Counted from the first letter of the stretch, positions 1 to 7,515 are shown. The stretch: DNA of 11,375 nucleotides from an uncultured Prevotellaceae bacterium (GCA_946624335.1 CAMOSA010000073.1:1-11375); one strand, 5' to 3'. Program-made: numbers and translations. Notes: generated by a model not told the origin, from the letters alone.

Positions 1-3
1 AAA

Positions 4-69
4 GGGGCTGATGCCAGCGGAGGGGGCCAAAGGGGCTGATGCCAGCGGAGGGGGCTGATGCCAGCGGAG
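4..69. repeat. Three copies of a 19-bp GC-rich repeat
   Basis: The 19-bp unit GGGGCTGATGCCAGCGGAG occurs exactly at 4-22, 32-50 and 51-69. The first two copies are 28 bp apart (separated by GGGGCCAAA) and the last two abut. Each unit holds a small dyad, GCTG-ATGC-CAGC, that could form a 4-bp stem. The array lies downstream of the minus-strand gene ending at 174, and it may extend beyond the left edge because the first copy starts 4 bases in. The rest of 70-173 is GC-rich, with no gene or convincing terminator that I can see. The function is unknown. Confidence 0.85.
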
Positions 70-173
70 AGGGCTGGTGGGTGGTTGCCGACTGCGCAGG
101 GGAAACTGGAGGGAGGCTGCCGATATGCAGGACTATAGCCGGAAGGGTGACGCAGCGGGGATATGGGGGCTGG

Positions 174-671
174 TCAGCCGTTCTGCAGCCAACGGTCAGC
201 TTCCTCGTAGAGGTGCTCGATGTATTCGGGCCGCGACTGTCCGGGCAGGGTCTCAAGGATGGTGGTGCAGTCGATGATGTACCACTCGCCGTTGATGCGA
301 TGAAGCTTGTAGAGATATTGTGAATCAGCCGTTTGGTTGAAGGTCACGCCCGCTACTTCAATCTTGGTGGGGAAGGTGGTGTCCATGATGGCTACGGCGC
401 GGTTGCCGTGGGGCCAGCACATGGTGGAGTGGATGTGATAGGGGATATGATCGGTGCGTGCTGCGAGTGCTGCGGCGAAGTCCTTAGCTGAGCCTTCGAA
501 CCACGAAGCCTTGACGTGTGCATTATCGTCGTAACAGGTGAGCATTTCGTCCCACAGCTGGTTGTCGCGTGCGAAACGTTCGAAGGTGAGCAGCCGTCTC
601 ACGGCTTCCTTCTCTCGACGTGTCTCGAGGGCTGTGTGGACGGGTCTTTTGAGAATGAGGTTAGTGTTCAT
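174..671 (-). CDS. SnoaL/NTF2-like domain protein
   Basis: A 165-residue protein that looks like one cone-shaped alpha+beta (NTF2-like, SnoaL-type) domain. Residues 18-45 form the long N-terminal helices (REKEAVRRLLTFERFARDNQ). They are followed by the family-typical segment around Y47-D49 (CYDDNAHVKASWFEG), then beta strands holding H79 and H81 (YHIHSTM) and a terminal strand ending in NGEWYIIDCTTILE. The closest family members I know are SnoaL_4-type proteins, which include dehydratases, isomerases and many proteins of unknown substrate. No signal peptide is visible, so it is probably cytoplasmic. The ATG at 671-669 is the natural start, about 40 bp below a TATCTTTG promoter box. It appears monocistronic and is separated from the upstream ppiD-like gene by a strong terminator. 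The substrate cannot be deduced. Confidence 0.85.
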   Translation of the reverse strand: MNTNLILKRPVHTALETRREKEAVRRLLTFERFARDNQLWDEMLTCYDDNAHVKASWFEGSAKDFAAALAARTDHIPYHIHSTMCWPHGNRAVAIMDTTFPTKIEVAGVTFNQTADSQYLYKLHRINGEWYIIDCTTILETLPGQSRPEYIEHLYEEADRWLQNG

Positions 672-709
672 AATGGGTAGATGATTTTGCTATCTTAACT
701 TTGCAAATG

Positions 710-717
710 CAAAGATA
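710..717 (-). promoter_or_regulatory. Putative -7 box for the SnoaL-like gene
   Basis: The minus strand reads TATCTTTG, a perfect match to the Bacteroidota -7 consensus TAnnTTTG, giving a leader of about 35 nt before the ATG at 671. I see no good TTTG -33 element at the usual 19-21 bp spacing. The box sits inside a dyad (CTATCTT at 690-696 against AAGATAG at 712-718) and faces a plus-strand TAACTTTG at 696-703. Confidence 0.55.
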
Positions 718-803
718 GTGCATAAAGTGATTCGTTGTTCTATTTTGCCAAAAGATTTACTTTTTTTAAGAAATATAGCGCAGGCTGGTCACCCAAAGGA
801 AAA

Positions 804-843
804 CCCAAAGCACCCGACACGCGGTGGTGTCGGGTGCTTTGGG
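804..843 (-). terminator. Intrinsic terminator after the ppiD-like gene
   Basis: A perfect 17-bp stem (804-820 against 827-843) encloses the 6-nt loop GCGGTG. Read on the minus strand it is followed at once by TTTTCC, so it fits a Rho-independent terminator about 75 bp after the ppiD-like stop at 917. On the plus strand the stem is followed by CTTCGCGCGC rather than a T tract, so termination in that direction would be weaker. Confidence 0.85.
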
Positions 844-916
844 CTTCGCGCGCGTTCCTTATATAATATATACGCGTGAACAGATATGATGTCTCGTCAG
901 GCTGACGAGCGCGTTC

Positions 917-3076
917 TTAGTAGAAGAGGTAGCGGTTGTCCTTGATGTTGGCCTTCAGCATGAGCTCCTGGATGTAACGTGAGGAAGCACGTATGCCCTG
1001 ATTGATGACCTGCACCTTGGTGTTCTGCTTGGAGATGTCGTCGAACTCGGCGTTGGTGTTCTCCTCGCCCGTCACCTGGAAGGCGAAGACACCGGCATTA
1101 CCCTTGACACCCTTGACGAGTTGACCCTTGGCAGCCTTGGCGATGGCACCGCTGAGTGCGGGCTCGCTGCTACCTGCAGACTGCAGGAAGACGGGAGCGT
1201 TGAAGGTGACGTGCTTGATGGTGTCGATGGGGAGGGCGCCCTGTATCTTAGCGATGGCAGCGAGGTCTTTGCAGCTCTCCATCTTCTCCTGCAGCATGGC
1301 AGCCTTCTTGTCGCGCTCAATCTCGGACTGGAGGTAGTCACGTACACTCTCGAGGGTGCGGTACTGCTCATTATTCTTGCCGGTAAGCATGACGACGAGC
1401 AGGTGGTCGTTGTTGCCACAGGTGTAGATGTCGGAGACCTCACCTACCTTGGTGTCATTGTTGAAGATCCAGCGGAAAGCCTCACGCGTCGAGGGGAGGT
1501 TGGCGACATTGTGCTCGGTGCTGAACATACCCTTGCGCTCCTGCACCATGTATCCGCTCTTGACGGCGTTAGCCTCAATCTCCTCAATGGTCTTATAGGT
1601 AGCGATGAACTGCGAGAAATCGTTGAAAGTCTTGTTGAACGTTTCGTTGGAGAAGTCGATAGGACGCTTGACGATGGCTACGTTGTACTTGTCGACGATG
1701 TTCTTACGGTCGAGGACACGCAGGATGGCGATGGTGGTGCCGAGCTTGAGCTGCTGGGTGGTACCCACGGCCTGTGTGCTGAGTTGTTTGATGAACTTCT
1801 GGTTGTTCTCGTCGAGCACGGCGCCTTCGTACTGAGCTGAAGTGATCCATGTCTCCTCGCCGGTCTGGTTGTACTTGCGAGCGATGCTGTCGAAGGGCAC
1901 GCCAGCGTTGAGGGCGGTCATGATGCTGTCGGCTGTCTTCTGTGCCTCAGCCTCTGTGGCAGCATTCACACCGATCTGACGGAACTGAATGGAGTCGGGC
2001 AGAGATGTCTTGGCGAGCAGTCGCACGATGTTCTGTGTGTTGTCGGAAGCGGAGATGAAGGGGCCTTTCTGCTGACCGACGGCGATGGAGTCGATCTGAG
2101 CTGCGATGTCGACGGGCAGGGCATTGCGACGAACAGGCATGGCATTATAAGCGATGGTGCTGCCGCTCTTGCGGATGATATTGGCGTAGTCGGCATCGGG
2201 AGCCTGCATCTGTTCGGCAATCTCGAGCATCTCCTTGTTGATCTCCTCGCGGTCAGCCTTGCTGGCGGTGATGGCGACGTCGATATACTTGATGTCGCGA
2301 ATGGGGTCAGAGATGCGGAAGAGTTCCTTGAGCTCGTTGTACTTGGTCTTGAGGTCCTGATCCTCGACTTTCACCTCATCCTTGATGCTGGTGTAGGGCA
2401 GGGTAGCGAGCAGCACGTCCTTCTCGGCGCTCATGCCCTTGAAGTAGTTCTGCGTAGCCACGGGGTTGGGGATGAAAGTCTTGGTGAGCAATGCCTGGTA
2501 CTTGTTGGCGAGCGTCTGCTGACGGATGTTCTTCTCGACGAACTTCCAGTAGTGGTAGAGCTGGTCGTAGTAGGAGAGCACCTCAGCGGGCTGTCCGGGC
2601 TGATCCTTGACGGTCTTGTATTGTGTAAGGAACTGGTTGAGCTGTTCGATGTCGAAGGCACCGGTCTTCTGGTTGCGGAAGGGTGTCTGTGCGAGCATGG
2701 GGTTCTGGCCATTCTTGATGATGTTCTGCATCTCGGCGTCGGTGACGGTGATGCCGAGCTCAGCAGCCTCGTGCTCAAGGAGCTGGTTCTGGACGTAGGT
2801 GTTCCACACCTGGTCACGCACCTGCTGCATCTGCTCTTCATTGAGGTTGTCGCTGCCCGAGCTGAACTTGATGACGTCGACATATTCGTCGACAAGGTCG
2901 TTGAACTCTTGGATGTTCAGCGACTCACCGTATACTTCGCCGATGCGCTGGTGGCTCTCGGCACGTGATGAGGAGAGGGAACGAACGCCTTCCTCAGCGA
3001 TGAAAGCAAAGAGCGCCAGACCCACGAAGAGAATCAGGAGTGCGCCTCTGTTTCTAATCTTTTGTAATGTTGCCAT
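917..3076 (-). CDS. PpiD-like periplasmic folding factor (SurA_N / parvulin type)
   Basis: A 719-residue membrane-anchored periplasmic foldase candidate. Residues 1-11 are short and basic, and 12-28 form one membrane segment (ALLILFVGLALFAFIAE), which puts the rest in the periplasm. Residues about 35-215 match the SurA N-terminal chaperone fold, including 'VWNTYVQNQLLEHEAAELGI'. Residues about 359-460 occupy the parvulin position. The length and layout match the Bacteroidota PpiD-like family, which helps fold exported and outer-membrane proteins at the Sec exit. The histidine usual in active parvulins (RHIL-like) is replaced here: the segment reads QFRQIGV (364-370), and the GGDLGWF-like motif is not recognisable. 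A chaperone role is therefore likelier than isomerase activity (inference). The ATG at 3076 lies about 45 bp below its own promoter. The gene is probably monocistronic, ending at a strong hairpin terminator. Confidence 0.88.
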   Translation of the reverse strand: MATLQKIRNRGALLILFVGLALFAFIAEEGVRSLSSSRAESHQRIGEVYGESLNIQEFNDLVDEYVDVIKFSSGSDNLNEEQMQQVRDQVWNTYVQNQLLEHEAAELGITVTDAEMQNIIKNGQNPMLAQTPFRNQKTGAFDIEQLNQFLTQYKTVKDQPGQPAEVLSYYDQLYHYWKFVEKNIRQQTLANKYQALLTKTFIPNPVATQNYFKGMSAEKDVLLATLPYTSIKDEVKVEDQDLKTKYNELKELFRISDPIRDIKYIDVAITASKADREEINKEMLEIAEQMQAPDADYANIIRKSGSTIAYNAMPVRRNALPVDIAAQIDSIAVGQQKGPFISASDNTQNIVRLLAKTSLPDSIQFRQIGVNAATEAEAQKTADSIMTALNAGVPFDSIARKYNQTGEETWITSAQYEGAVLDENNQKFIKQLSTQAVGTTQQLKLGTTIAILRVLDRKNIVDKYNVAIVKRPIDFSNETFNKTFNDFSQFIATYKTIEEIEANAVKSGYMVQERKGMFSTEHNVANLPSTREAFRWIFNNDTKVGEVSDIYTCGNNDHLLVVMLTGKNNEQYRTLESVRDYLQSEIERDKKAAMLQEKMESCKDLAAIAKIQGALPIDTIKHVTFNAPVFLQSAGSSEPALSGAIAKAAKGQLVKGVKGNAGVFAFQVTGEENTNAEFDDISKQNTKVQVINQGIRASSRYIQELMLKANIKDNRYLFY

Positions 3077-3122
3077 TTGGTTTGATGTTATTATTTTTTG
3101 TGATTATTGTTCAAAAAGCGCA

Positions 3123-3130
3123 CAAAGGTA
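3123..3130 (-). promoter_or_regulatory. Putative -7 box of the ppiD-like gene
   Basis: The minus strand reads TACCTTTG, a perfect TAnnTTTG match, about 46 bp before the ATG at 3076. It lies just past the hairpin terminator of the upstream operon, so ppiD is probably an independent transcription unit. A TTTG at 3143-3146 is too close to be a standard -33 element. Confidence 0.65.
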
Positions 3131-3133
3131 CAC

Positions 3134-3162
3134 AAAAAATGGCAAACGACCACGCGTTTGCC
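3134..3162 (-). terminator. Intrinsic terminator of the coaX-omp-lptC-corC operon
   Basis: An 8-bp stem GGCAAACG (3141-3148) pairs with CGTTTGCC (3155-3162) around the loop ACCACG. On the minus strand the stem is followed by ATTTTTTG (3140-3133), the expected uridine tract. It lies about 45 bp after the stop of the CorC-like gene and just before the ppiD promoter box. Confidence 0.75.
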
Positions 3163-3205
3163 ACGAAAAATGCATATTAAATGTGAAAGGGGCACTAAAA
3201 AATGC

Positions 3206-4480
3206 CTATTCATCCAAAATTCTTAGCTTCACAAGCTCAATTTTGGTGCTTGTATTCTTGATAATCTTGAATTCGAAGTTGTCGAAGGTGACTACTTCGT
3301 TGAGTTTTGGGAACCGTTGAACGCGTTGCAGGATGAGTCCACCTACGGTGAGGTAGTCGTCGCTCTCGGGCAGTTCGATGCCGAGTAGCTCGTTGGCTTT
3401 CTCCACCTCGAGGCGTGCCGAGATCTCGTATTCACCGTTGGGCAGCCGCCGTGCGATGTATGACTGCTGGTCGTGCTCGTCCTCGATGTCGCCGAAGATC
3501 TCCTCGACGAGATCCTCGAGGGTGCAGATGCCGCTTGTCCCGCCAAATTCGTCGACGACGACGGCGAGGGATATCTTCTGCTGCATGAGGGTCTGCATCA
3601 GCTTCTGGGCGTTCATGCTCTCTGGTACGATGGGCACTTCGCGGATATGCTCTTTCCAACTGTCGGAGGGCTTGAGACGGAAGAGCTCTGAAGAGTGTAT
3701 GAAGCCTATGATGTTGTCGATATCTCCCTCGTAGACAATGATTTTTGAGCATCCGCTCTCGATGAAGAGTGCCTTGAGTTGTTCCAGGGATTCGCCTACT
3801 TCTACGGCAACGATCTCGGTGCGTGGTACGATGCAGTCGCGCACTTTGCAGTTGCTGAAATCGAGGGCGTTCTGGAAGATCTTCACCTCGTCGGTGATCT
3901 CTTCCTCGTTCTCGCTCTGGTCGATGGTGGACTGGATGAGGTAGTCGAGATCGACTTTCGTGAAAGCCTGATCGGTATCGCTGGCCGTGACGCGCAGTCC
4001 GAAGAGCCGCAAGAGGAGCTTAGCCAGACCGCTGGTGAACTTTGAGATGGGGTAGAGGATGATATAGAAGAGGTAGGCGATGGGTGCGAAGAAGATCAGG
4101 GTGCGATTGGGGTTGAGCTTGAAGAGCATCTTGGGCAGGAACTCACCCGTGAAGAGCACGATGAGCGTCGAGATGAGGGTCTGCACGAACAGCGCAAGCC
4201 ATTCGTTGGTGATGCCGAGCGGCTGTATCACCAACGGTTCCAGCAGCTTAGCGATGAGGATACCGTAGACGACAATGGCGATATTGTTACCGACGAGGAG
4301 GGTCGAGATGAAGTTGTTGGGGTGCTCGAAGAAGGTGGAGGCCAGGCGTGAGCTGAAGCCGCTCTGCGAACGGTCCATCTCGAAGCGTAGCTTGTTGCTC
4401 GAGACAAAGGCTATCTCCATGCCCGAGAAGAAGGCGGAGAAGGCCAAGGTGATGATGATGTATGTGATGAGGGTGGACAC
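3206..4480 (-). CDS. CNNM/CBS/CorC_HlyC-type integral membrane protein ('hemolysin family')
   Basis: A 424-residue protein with the full three-part layout of the CorC/CNNM (old name 'hemolysin C') family. An N-terminal DUF21/CNNM membrane domain has hydrophobic segments at about 3-25, 57-80, 94-119 and 127-148. A CBS pair follows at about 213-335, with VRDCIVPRTEI at its start and 'VVVDEFGGTSGICTLEDLVE' near its end. A C-terminal CorC_HlyC domain spans about 342-420. Family members have been linked to Mg2+ or Co2+ efflux, and related Bacteroidota proteins are called GldE; the substrate here is not visible in the sequence. The start is GTG at 4480-4478: no ATG lies in frame between it and an upstream stop, and it begins exactly at the first membrane segment. 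It is last in the operon, 71 bp after lptC, and that gap is filled by a heptamer repeat. Confidence 0.9.
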   Translation of the reverse strand: MSTLITYIIITLAFSAFFSGMEIAFVSSNKLRFEMDRSQSGFSSRLASTFFEHPNNFISTLLVGNNIAIVVYGILIAKLLEPLVIQPLGITNEWLALFVQTLISTLIVLFTGEFLPKMLFKLNPNRTLIFFAPIAYLFYIILYPISKFTSGLAKLLLRLFGLRVTASDTDQAFTKVDLDYLIQSTIDQSENEEEITDEVKIFQNALDFSNCKVRDCIVPRTEIVAVEVGESLEQLKALFIESGCSKIIVYEGDIDNIIGFIHSSELFRLKPSDSWKEHIREVPIVPESMNAQKLMQTLMQQKISLAVVVDEFGGTSGICTLEDLVEEIFGDIEDEHDQQSYIARRLPNGEYEISARLEVEKANELLGIELPESDDYLTVGGLILQRVQRFPKLNEVVTFDNFEFKIIKNTSTKIELVKLRILDE

Positions 4481-4493
4481 TTTGGGGGAATTA

Positions 4494-4549
4494 GAAATGA
4501 GAAATTAAAAATTAAAAATGAGAAATGAGAAATGAGCAATTAAAAATGG
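4494..4549. repeat. AT-rich 7-bp tandem repeat between lptC and the CorC-like gene
   Basis: Eight successive heptamers on the plus strand are variants of RAAATKA: GAAATGA, GAAATTA, AAAATTA, AAAATGA, GAAATGA, GAAATGA, GCAATTA and AAAATGG. The period stays at exactly 7 through the substitutions. The array fills nearly all of the 71-bp gap between lptC (stop at 4552) and the GTG start at 4480, so it would lie in the operon mRNA just upstream of the CorC-like gene. Confidence 0.85.
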
Positions 4550-4551
4550 GT

Positions 4552-5262
4552 TTATGGTTGAGGGTTCTGGTGTGCAGCCGCAGCAGATTGGCTGGCATCG
4601 CGGTGTGAGTCGGCCTGCGATGGACGTTTGTATTCGTCCTTGAAGCCCGGACCGTTGGGGTTGAGCAGCTCTTCCTGTGGCGTCGTTTCCTCCTTCTTTT
4701 CATTGACGGGAGTATAGCCGGCCGAATTGTTGATGCTGTATTTTGTCATCTGCTCGTTGGAGCGGAAATGGTAGCCTTTGAGCTGTTGGTCGCTGTTGGG
4801 CATTGTGATACACATGAAGACATGATTCCAGAGTTCGTGGGCCTCCATGTCCCAGAAGAGTTCCTCGGTCTCGAACAGGTCGCCGTTGCGGTTCAGCACG
4901 ACGACGCGTCCCCGCAGCTCCCAGATACGATTGGCGTGGCAGTAGGCGGTGTCGGACTGGACGTACCATTGGACGTGGAAGGTGGAGTCGAACTTCTCCA
5001 GGAAGAGGCCCTTGAGGAAGGTCCACTTCTGTGGCTCAGTAGTATAGATGTTCCATTCCTCGGCTACGATCTTGTAGCTGATGATGCCAGAGTCGGATAT
5101 GAGGTTGGAGATGCCATGTGCCGTCATCGAGGGCAGCGAGTCGTTCTCGTTGATGGCAGGAGCGATGTGCTCATGTCGCTGTCCGCACGAAGCAAAGGCC
5201 GTCAACAGCACTGCTGTCAACAGCCACAGAGGATGGAGATGGCAGGGGGAGGATGCTCTCAT
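4552..5262 (-). CDS. lptC: LptC, LPS-export periplasmic component (lipoprotein form)
   Basis: A 236-residue protein with a basic, hydrophobic N-terminus and a lipobox-like AFASC, so it is probably a lipoprotein anchored at Cys26. LptC links the inner-membrane LptB2FG transporter to LptA in the bridge that carries LPS to the outer membrane. Residues about 43-190 have the jelly-roll-type repeating beta pattern of the family, with the diagnostic ends 'SDSGIISYKIVAEEW' and 'GYHFRSNEQMTKYSI'. Bacteroidales forms differ strongly in sequence from E. coli LptC. Beyond residue 190 there is a charged, Gln/Ala/Pro-rich tail of about 45 residues, probably disordered. The ATG at 5262-5260 begins one base after the stop of the upstream barrel gene, so translation is probably coupled. 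Confidence 0.87.
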   Translation of the reverse strand: MRASSPCHLHPLWLLTAVLLTAFASCGQRHEHIAPAINENDSLPSMTAHGISNLISDSGIISYKIVAEEWNIYTTEPQKWTFLKGLFLEKFDSTFHVQWYVQSDTAYCHANRIWELRGRVVVLNRNGDLFETEELFWDMEAHELWNHVFMCITMPNSDQQLKGYHFRSNEQMTKYSINNSAGYTPVNEKKEETTPQEELLNPNGPGFKDEYKRPSQADSHRDASQSAAAAHQNPQP

Positions 5263-5263
5263 C

Positions 5264-6622
5264 TTACTTGAATTTCCACTTCATGAACCACCGCTCGTTG
5301 AAGGTCATCCCGATGTGTATGCTGAGGATGTTCTCTGAGATGAGACCTTCGGCGCTGGCATCGCGCCGTGACCAGCTGACGCCGACGTTGACGTATGAGG
5401 GGAAATAGGGGCTCAGCACGTAGAGACGATTGTGTGCGTTGGCTATCGGCAGACCTACGCCGGCTGTGATGCCGTATTCTGACGGTCCGTCCAGCGTCTT
5501 ACCGTTTTGCGGGATGTTAATATAAGGTGTAGAGTAGTAGGCTCCGATGCGATAGTTGACGCGTCGCAGAAAGCGTGTGTCGAAGCGCGAAGGGATGTAC
5601 TCCGCGCCGGCATTGACGCGCCAACGGTCGTTGTAGGCGCCGGTCGTGGCGTTGTAGGAGCGGTCGTTGATGTCGAACTGAGGTGTATGGCTCTTGCTCC
5701 ATTGCTCCATGGTGACGTCGGCGGCGACGGTGAGTTTTTTGTCGTGAACCCAGGCGGCACCGACGCTATAGGTCATAGGTATCGAGAAGCCCTTGTCGGT
5801 GGAGCCCTGTATGGTGTCTCCGCTGAGGGCTGTGCGCAGGATCGATGCCTTGCCGCCCAGCTTGTGTCCTATGCCGACGGTGGCGCCGATGTTGAGGGCG
5901 TCCTTCTCGTTGAGGGGCAAGGCCAGCTGCATGCCAACATCCCCTGTCCATGACTTGACATTCGTGTCGTAGACGGTGAGCAGGCTGCTGTAGGCCGTCG
6001 AGTTGCTCGTCCCGTTCTCGGTGAAGGTCTGCGTGAACTGGTGGTTGATTGTACCCCACATGAAACCGAGGTTGGCGCCGATGGAGAAGCCCTTGAAAAG
6101 CTGCCAGCCCGCACCGACGTAGGCCTTGTGCAGGCCGCCGCTGCCGTTGTACGAGAAGGTGTTGTCGATGCTCTGTCCCGTGTAGGGGTCAATGGTGACA
6201 TGTTGCGACTGTGTGAAGCTGTAGCCCACCTTGGTGTAGGGCAGGAAGCCCACGCTCATGCCGACATTGCGTGCCACACGGAAGGCGGCGTTGACGTGGT
6301 CGAACCACGTATTGTTGACCGTCAGATGGTTGCCGTTCTGGATGTAGCGGGTGCGTTGCAGCCCCATGCCCAGGTCGAAGAGGAACGTCAGCGAGTCCAT
6401 GGCGGAGTAGCTGGCAGGGTTCTGCATGTTCAGTCGTGAGCCGTCGCGAAGGCCCTGTGCCACGCCGCCCATCGAGCGGTTGTAGCTCTGCGACGCATCG
6501 CAGGGCAGACCCAGGCCGAAGCGCGAGTATGACGAGTTGGTGCCATTAGTCTGCGCCATGGCATCTGCGGGGCAGAGCATGGCGGCCATGAAGGCAAGGT
6601 GTAGGATGTATTTCAGTCTCAT
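5264..6622 (-). CDS. Outer-membrane beta-barrel protein (OmpP1/FadL-like)
   Basis: A 452-residue protein with a clear signal peptide (basic MRLK, hydrophobic core, likely cleavage after AMA at 21-23, leaving QTNGTNSSYSRFG). The mature part shows FadL/OmpP1-type features: 'SYSRFGLGLPCDASQSYNRS', the segment MQNPASYSAMDSLTF, and alternating strands with a glycine and aromatic pattern, such as AYVGAGWQLFKGFSIGANLG. The C-terminal strand ends in WFMKWKFK, so a lysine follows the usual terminal aromatic. It should sit in the outer membrane, and a hydrophobic-substrate channel is possible only by family analogy. Its ATG overlaps the coaX stop by one base (TAATG) and its stop lies one base before lptC. 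This tight coupling suggests co-expression with LPS transport. The specific function is unknown. Confidence 0.85.
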   Translation of the reverse strand: MRLKYILHLAFMAAMLCPADAMAQTNGTNSSYSRFGLGLPCDASQSYNRSMGGVAQGLRDGSRLNMQNPASYSAMDSLTFLFDLGMGLQRTRYIQNGNHLTVNNTWFDHVNAAFRVARNVGMSVGFLPYTKVGYSFTQSQHVTIDPYTGQSIDNTFSYNGSGGLHKAYVGAGWQLFKGFSIGANLGFMWGTINHQFTQTFTENGTSNSTAYSSLLTVYDTNVKSWTGDVGMQLALPLNEKDALNIGATVGIGHKLGGKASILRTALSGDTIQGSTDKGFSIPMTYSVGAAWVHDKKLTVAADVTMEQWSKSHTPQFDINDRSYNATTGAYNDRWRVNAGAEYIPSRFDTRFLRRVNYRIGAYYSTPYINIPQNGKTLDGPSEYGITAGVGLPIANAHNRLYVLSPYFPSYVNVGVSWSRRDASAEGLISENILSIHIGMTFNERWFMKWKFK

Positions 6623-7371
6623 TATTGCTTTGTTATGGGGGCTGAGTGATGGCGTAGCACCTGGTTCAGCCCTCGTGGTACGAGAAATTGGTCTGCAAAG
6701 ATGCCACTTTTTATCGTGTCTTCAAAATTTATCTCGTCTCCGCCCGTTAAAAAAACCAAAAGTTGAGGATATTTAGCTTTAAAGTGGTTGATATAGCCCT
6801 CAATTTCGTGTTTTAGGCCCTGAATGACACCAGCACGTATGGCTGTCTCGGTGTCGTAGCCGAGCTCGGGCACTTGTCCTTCGGCGTTGACGAGTGGCAG
6901 GCGTGGGAAATAGTCGCCGATGGCTTGCAGCCGGGCGTGCAGACCGGGGCTGATGTTGCCTCCGACGTATTCGCCCGCTGCCGTCACCAGGTCAAAGGTG
7001 ATGCAGCTGCCTGCGTCGATGATGAGCAAGGGGCACCCGGGATGCAGCGACCACGCACCGATCGCGGCTGCCAGACGGTCGGGGCCCAGGGTTGAGGGCG
7101 TCCGATAAGCATTGCGAATGGGTATGGGCGTCGCCGATGAGAAGCGGACGACAGGGCAGGGTAGTGCCGCGAGCCACGCCTCTGCTGCATCGGGCAGCGT
7201 GACGACCGACGAGATGATGGCGGCGTCGATACGCGCTCCCTCATCCACGGTCGCGCTGAGGGGGATGAAGCTGAGGTCATGGCCCGCCTGCCGTCCGTGG
7301 CTGATCATTTGGTCGCCTTCGAAGAAATAATACTTGCTGAAGGTGTTGCCGATGTCGAGGATGAGGTTCAT
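6622..7371 (-). CDS. coaX: Type III pantothenate kinase
   Basis: A 249-residue cytoplasmic enzyme that phosphorylates pantothenate with ATP, the first step of coenzyme A synthesis. It is an ASKHA-fold kinase and its motifs are clear: DIGNT at 6-10 (phosphate loop), TLGPDRLAAAIGA at 94-106 with the conserved GPDR, DAGSCITFD at 119-127, GGNISPG at 137-143 and LTGGD at 208-212. The length matches the family, usually about 240-260 residues. I chose the ATG at 7371. The in-frame TTG at 7383 overlaps the -7 promoter box TACCTTTG (7388-7381) and would be upstream of the transcription start. Residue 121 is Ser where many members have Thr (DAGTA). It is the first gene of the four-gene operon, and its stop overlaps the next start. 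Confidence 0.94.
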   Translation of the reverse strand: MNLILDIGNTFSKYYFFEGDQMISHGRQAGHDLSFIPLSATVDEGARIDAAIISSVVTLPDAAEAWLAALPCPVVRFSSATPIPIRNAYRTPSTLGPDRLAAAIGAWSLHPGCPLLIIDAGSCITFDLVTAAGEYVGGNISPGLHARLQAIGDYFPRLPLVNAEGQVPELGYDTETAIRAGVIQGLKHEIEGYINHFKAKYPQLLVFLTGGDEINFEDTIKSGIFADQFLVPRGLNQVLRHHSAPITKQ

Positions 7372-7380
7372 TTGCGGCTG

Positions 7381-7388
7381 CAAAGGTA
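7381..7388 (-). promoter_or_regulatory. Putative -7 box of the coaX operon
   Basis: TACCTTTG on the minus strand matches TAnnTTTG, with 9 nt between the box and the coaX ATG at 7371. Transcription should start 4-7 nt past the box, so the leader would be at most a few nucleotides. No clear -33 TTTG is seen at the normal spacing. Confidence 0.65.
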
Positions 7389-7393
7389 GTATT

Positions 7394-7414
7394 TATTTAC
7401 GATTTACGATTTAC
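7394..7414. repeat. Short 7-bp repeat in the divergent promoter region
   Basis: Three heptamers, TATTTAC, GATTTAC and GATTTAC, lie immediately upstream of the coaX -7 box, in the position where a -33 element or regulator site would sit. The remainder of the divergent intergenic region (7415-7515) is AT-rich, with a T tract at 7444-7450, and I recognise no operator in it. Confidence 0.6.
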
Positions 7415-7515
7415 CTTTTCGATTATTCTTTGCCGTGGACGTCTTTTTTTACCTATTTTAAGCCTCGGAAATGCAGAAAATCGTAAAAAGTACGGCTTGA
7501 ATCACAAATTATGAT

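Noticed and set aside
39..323. A 94-codon plus-strand frame over the left-edge repeat
   Set aside because: It is partly made of the 19-bp repeat and overlaps the 3' end of the SnoaL-like gene on the other strand; no promoter or family resemblance.
893..909. Inverted repeat CTCGTCAG-G-CTGACGAG as a second ppiD terminator
   Set aside because: It is a short stem with a tiny loop and no T tract after it. The much stronger 17-bp hairpin at 804-843 explains termination.
1121..1840. A 239-codon plus-strand frame inside the ppiD-like gene
   Set aside because: Shadow of the minus-strand coding sequence; the low-complexity Leu/Val/Asp-rich translation is typical of an antisense frame.
7372..7383. Longer coaX start at the in-frame TTG at 7383
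   Set aside because: The TTG is part of the -7 promoter box, so it would not be transcribed from that promoter. The ATG at 7371 gives the standard N-terminus MNLILDIGNT. The same reasoning rejects the TTG at 7521 for the lnb-like gene.
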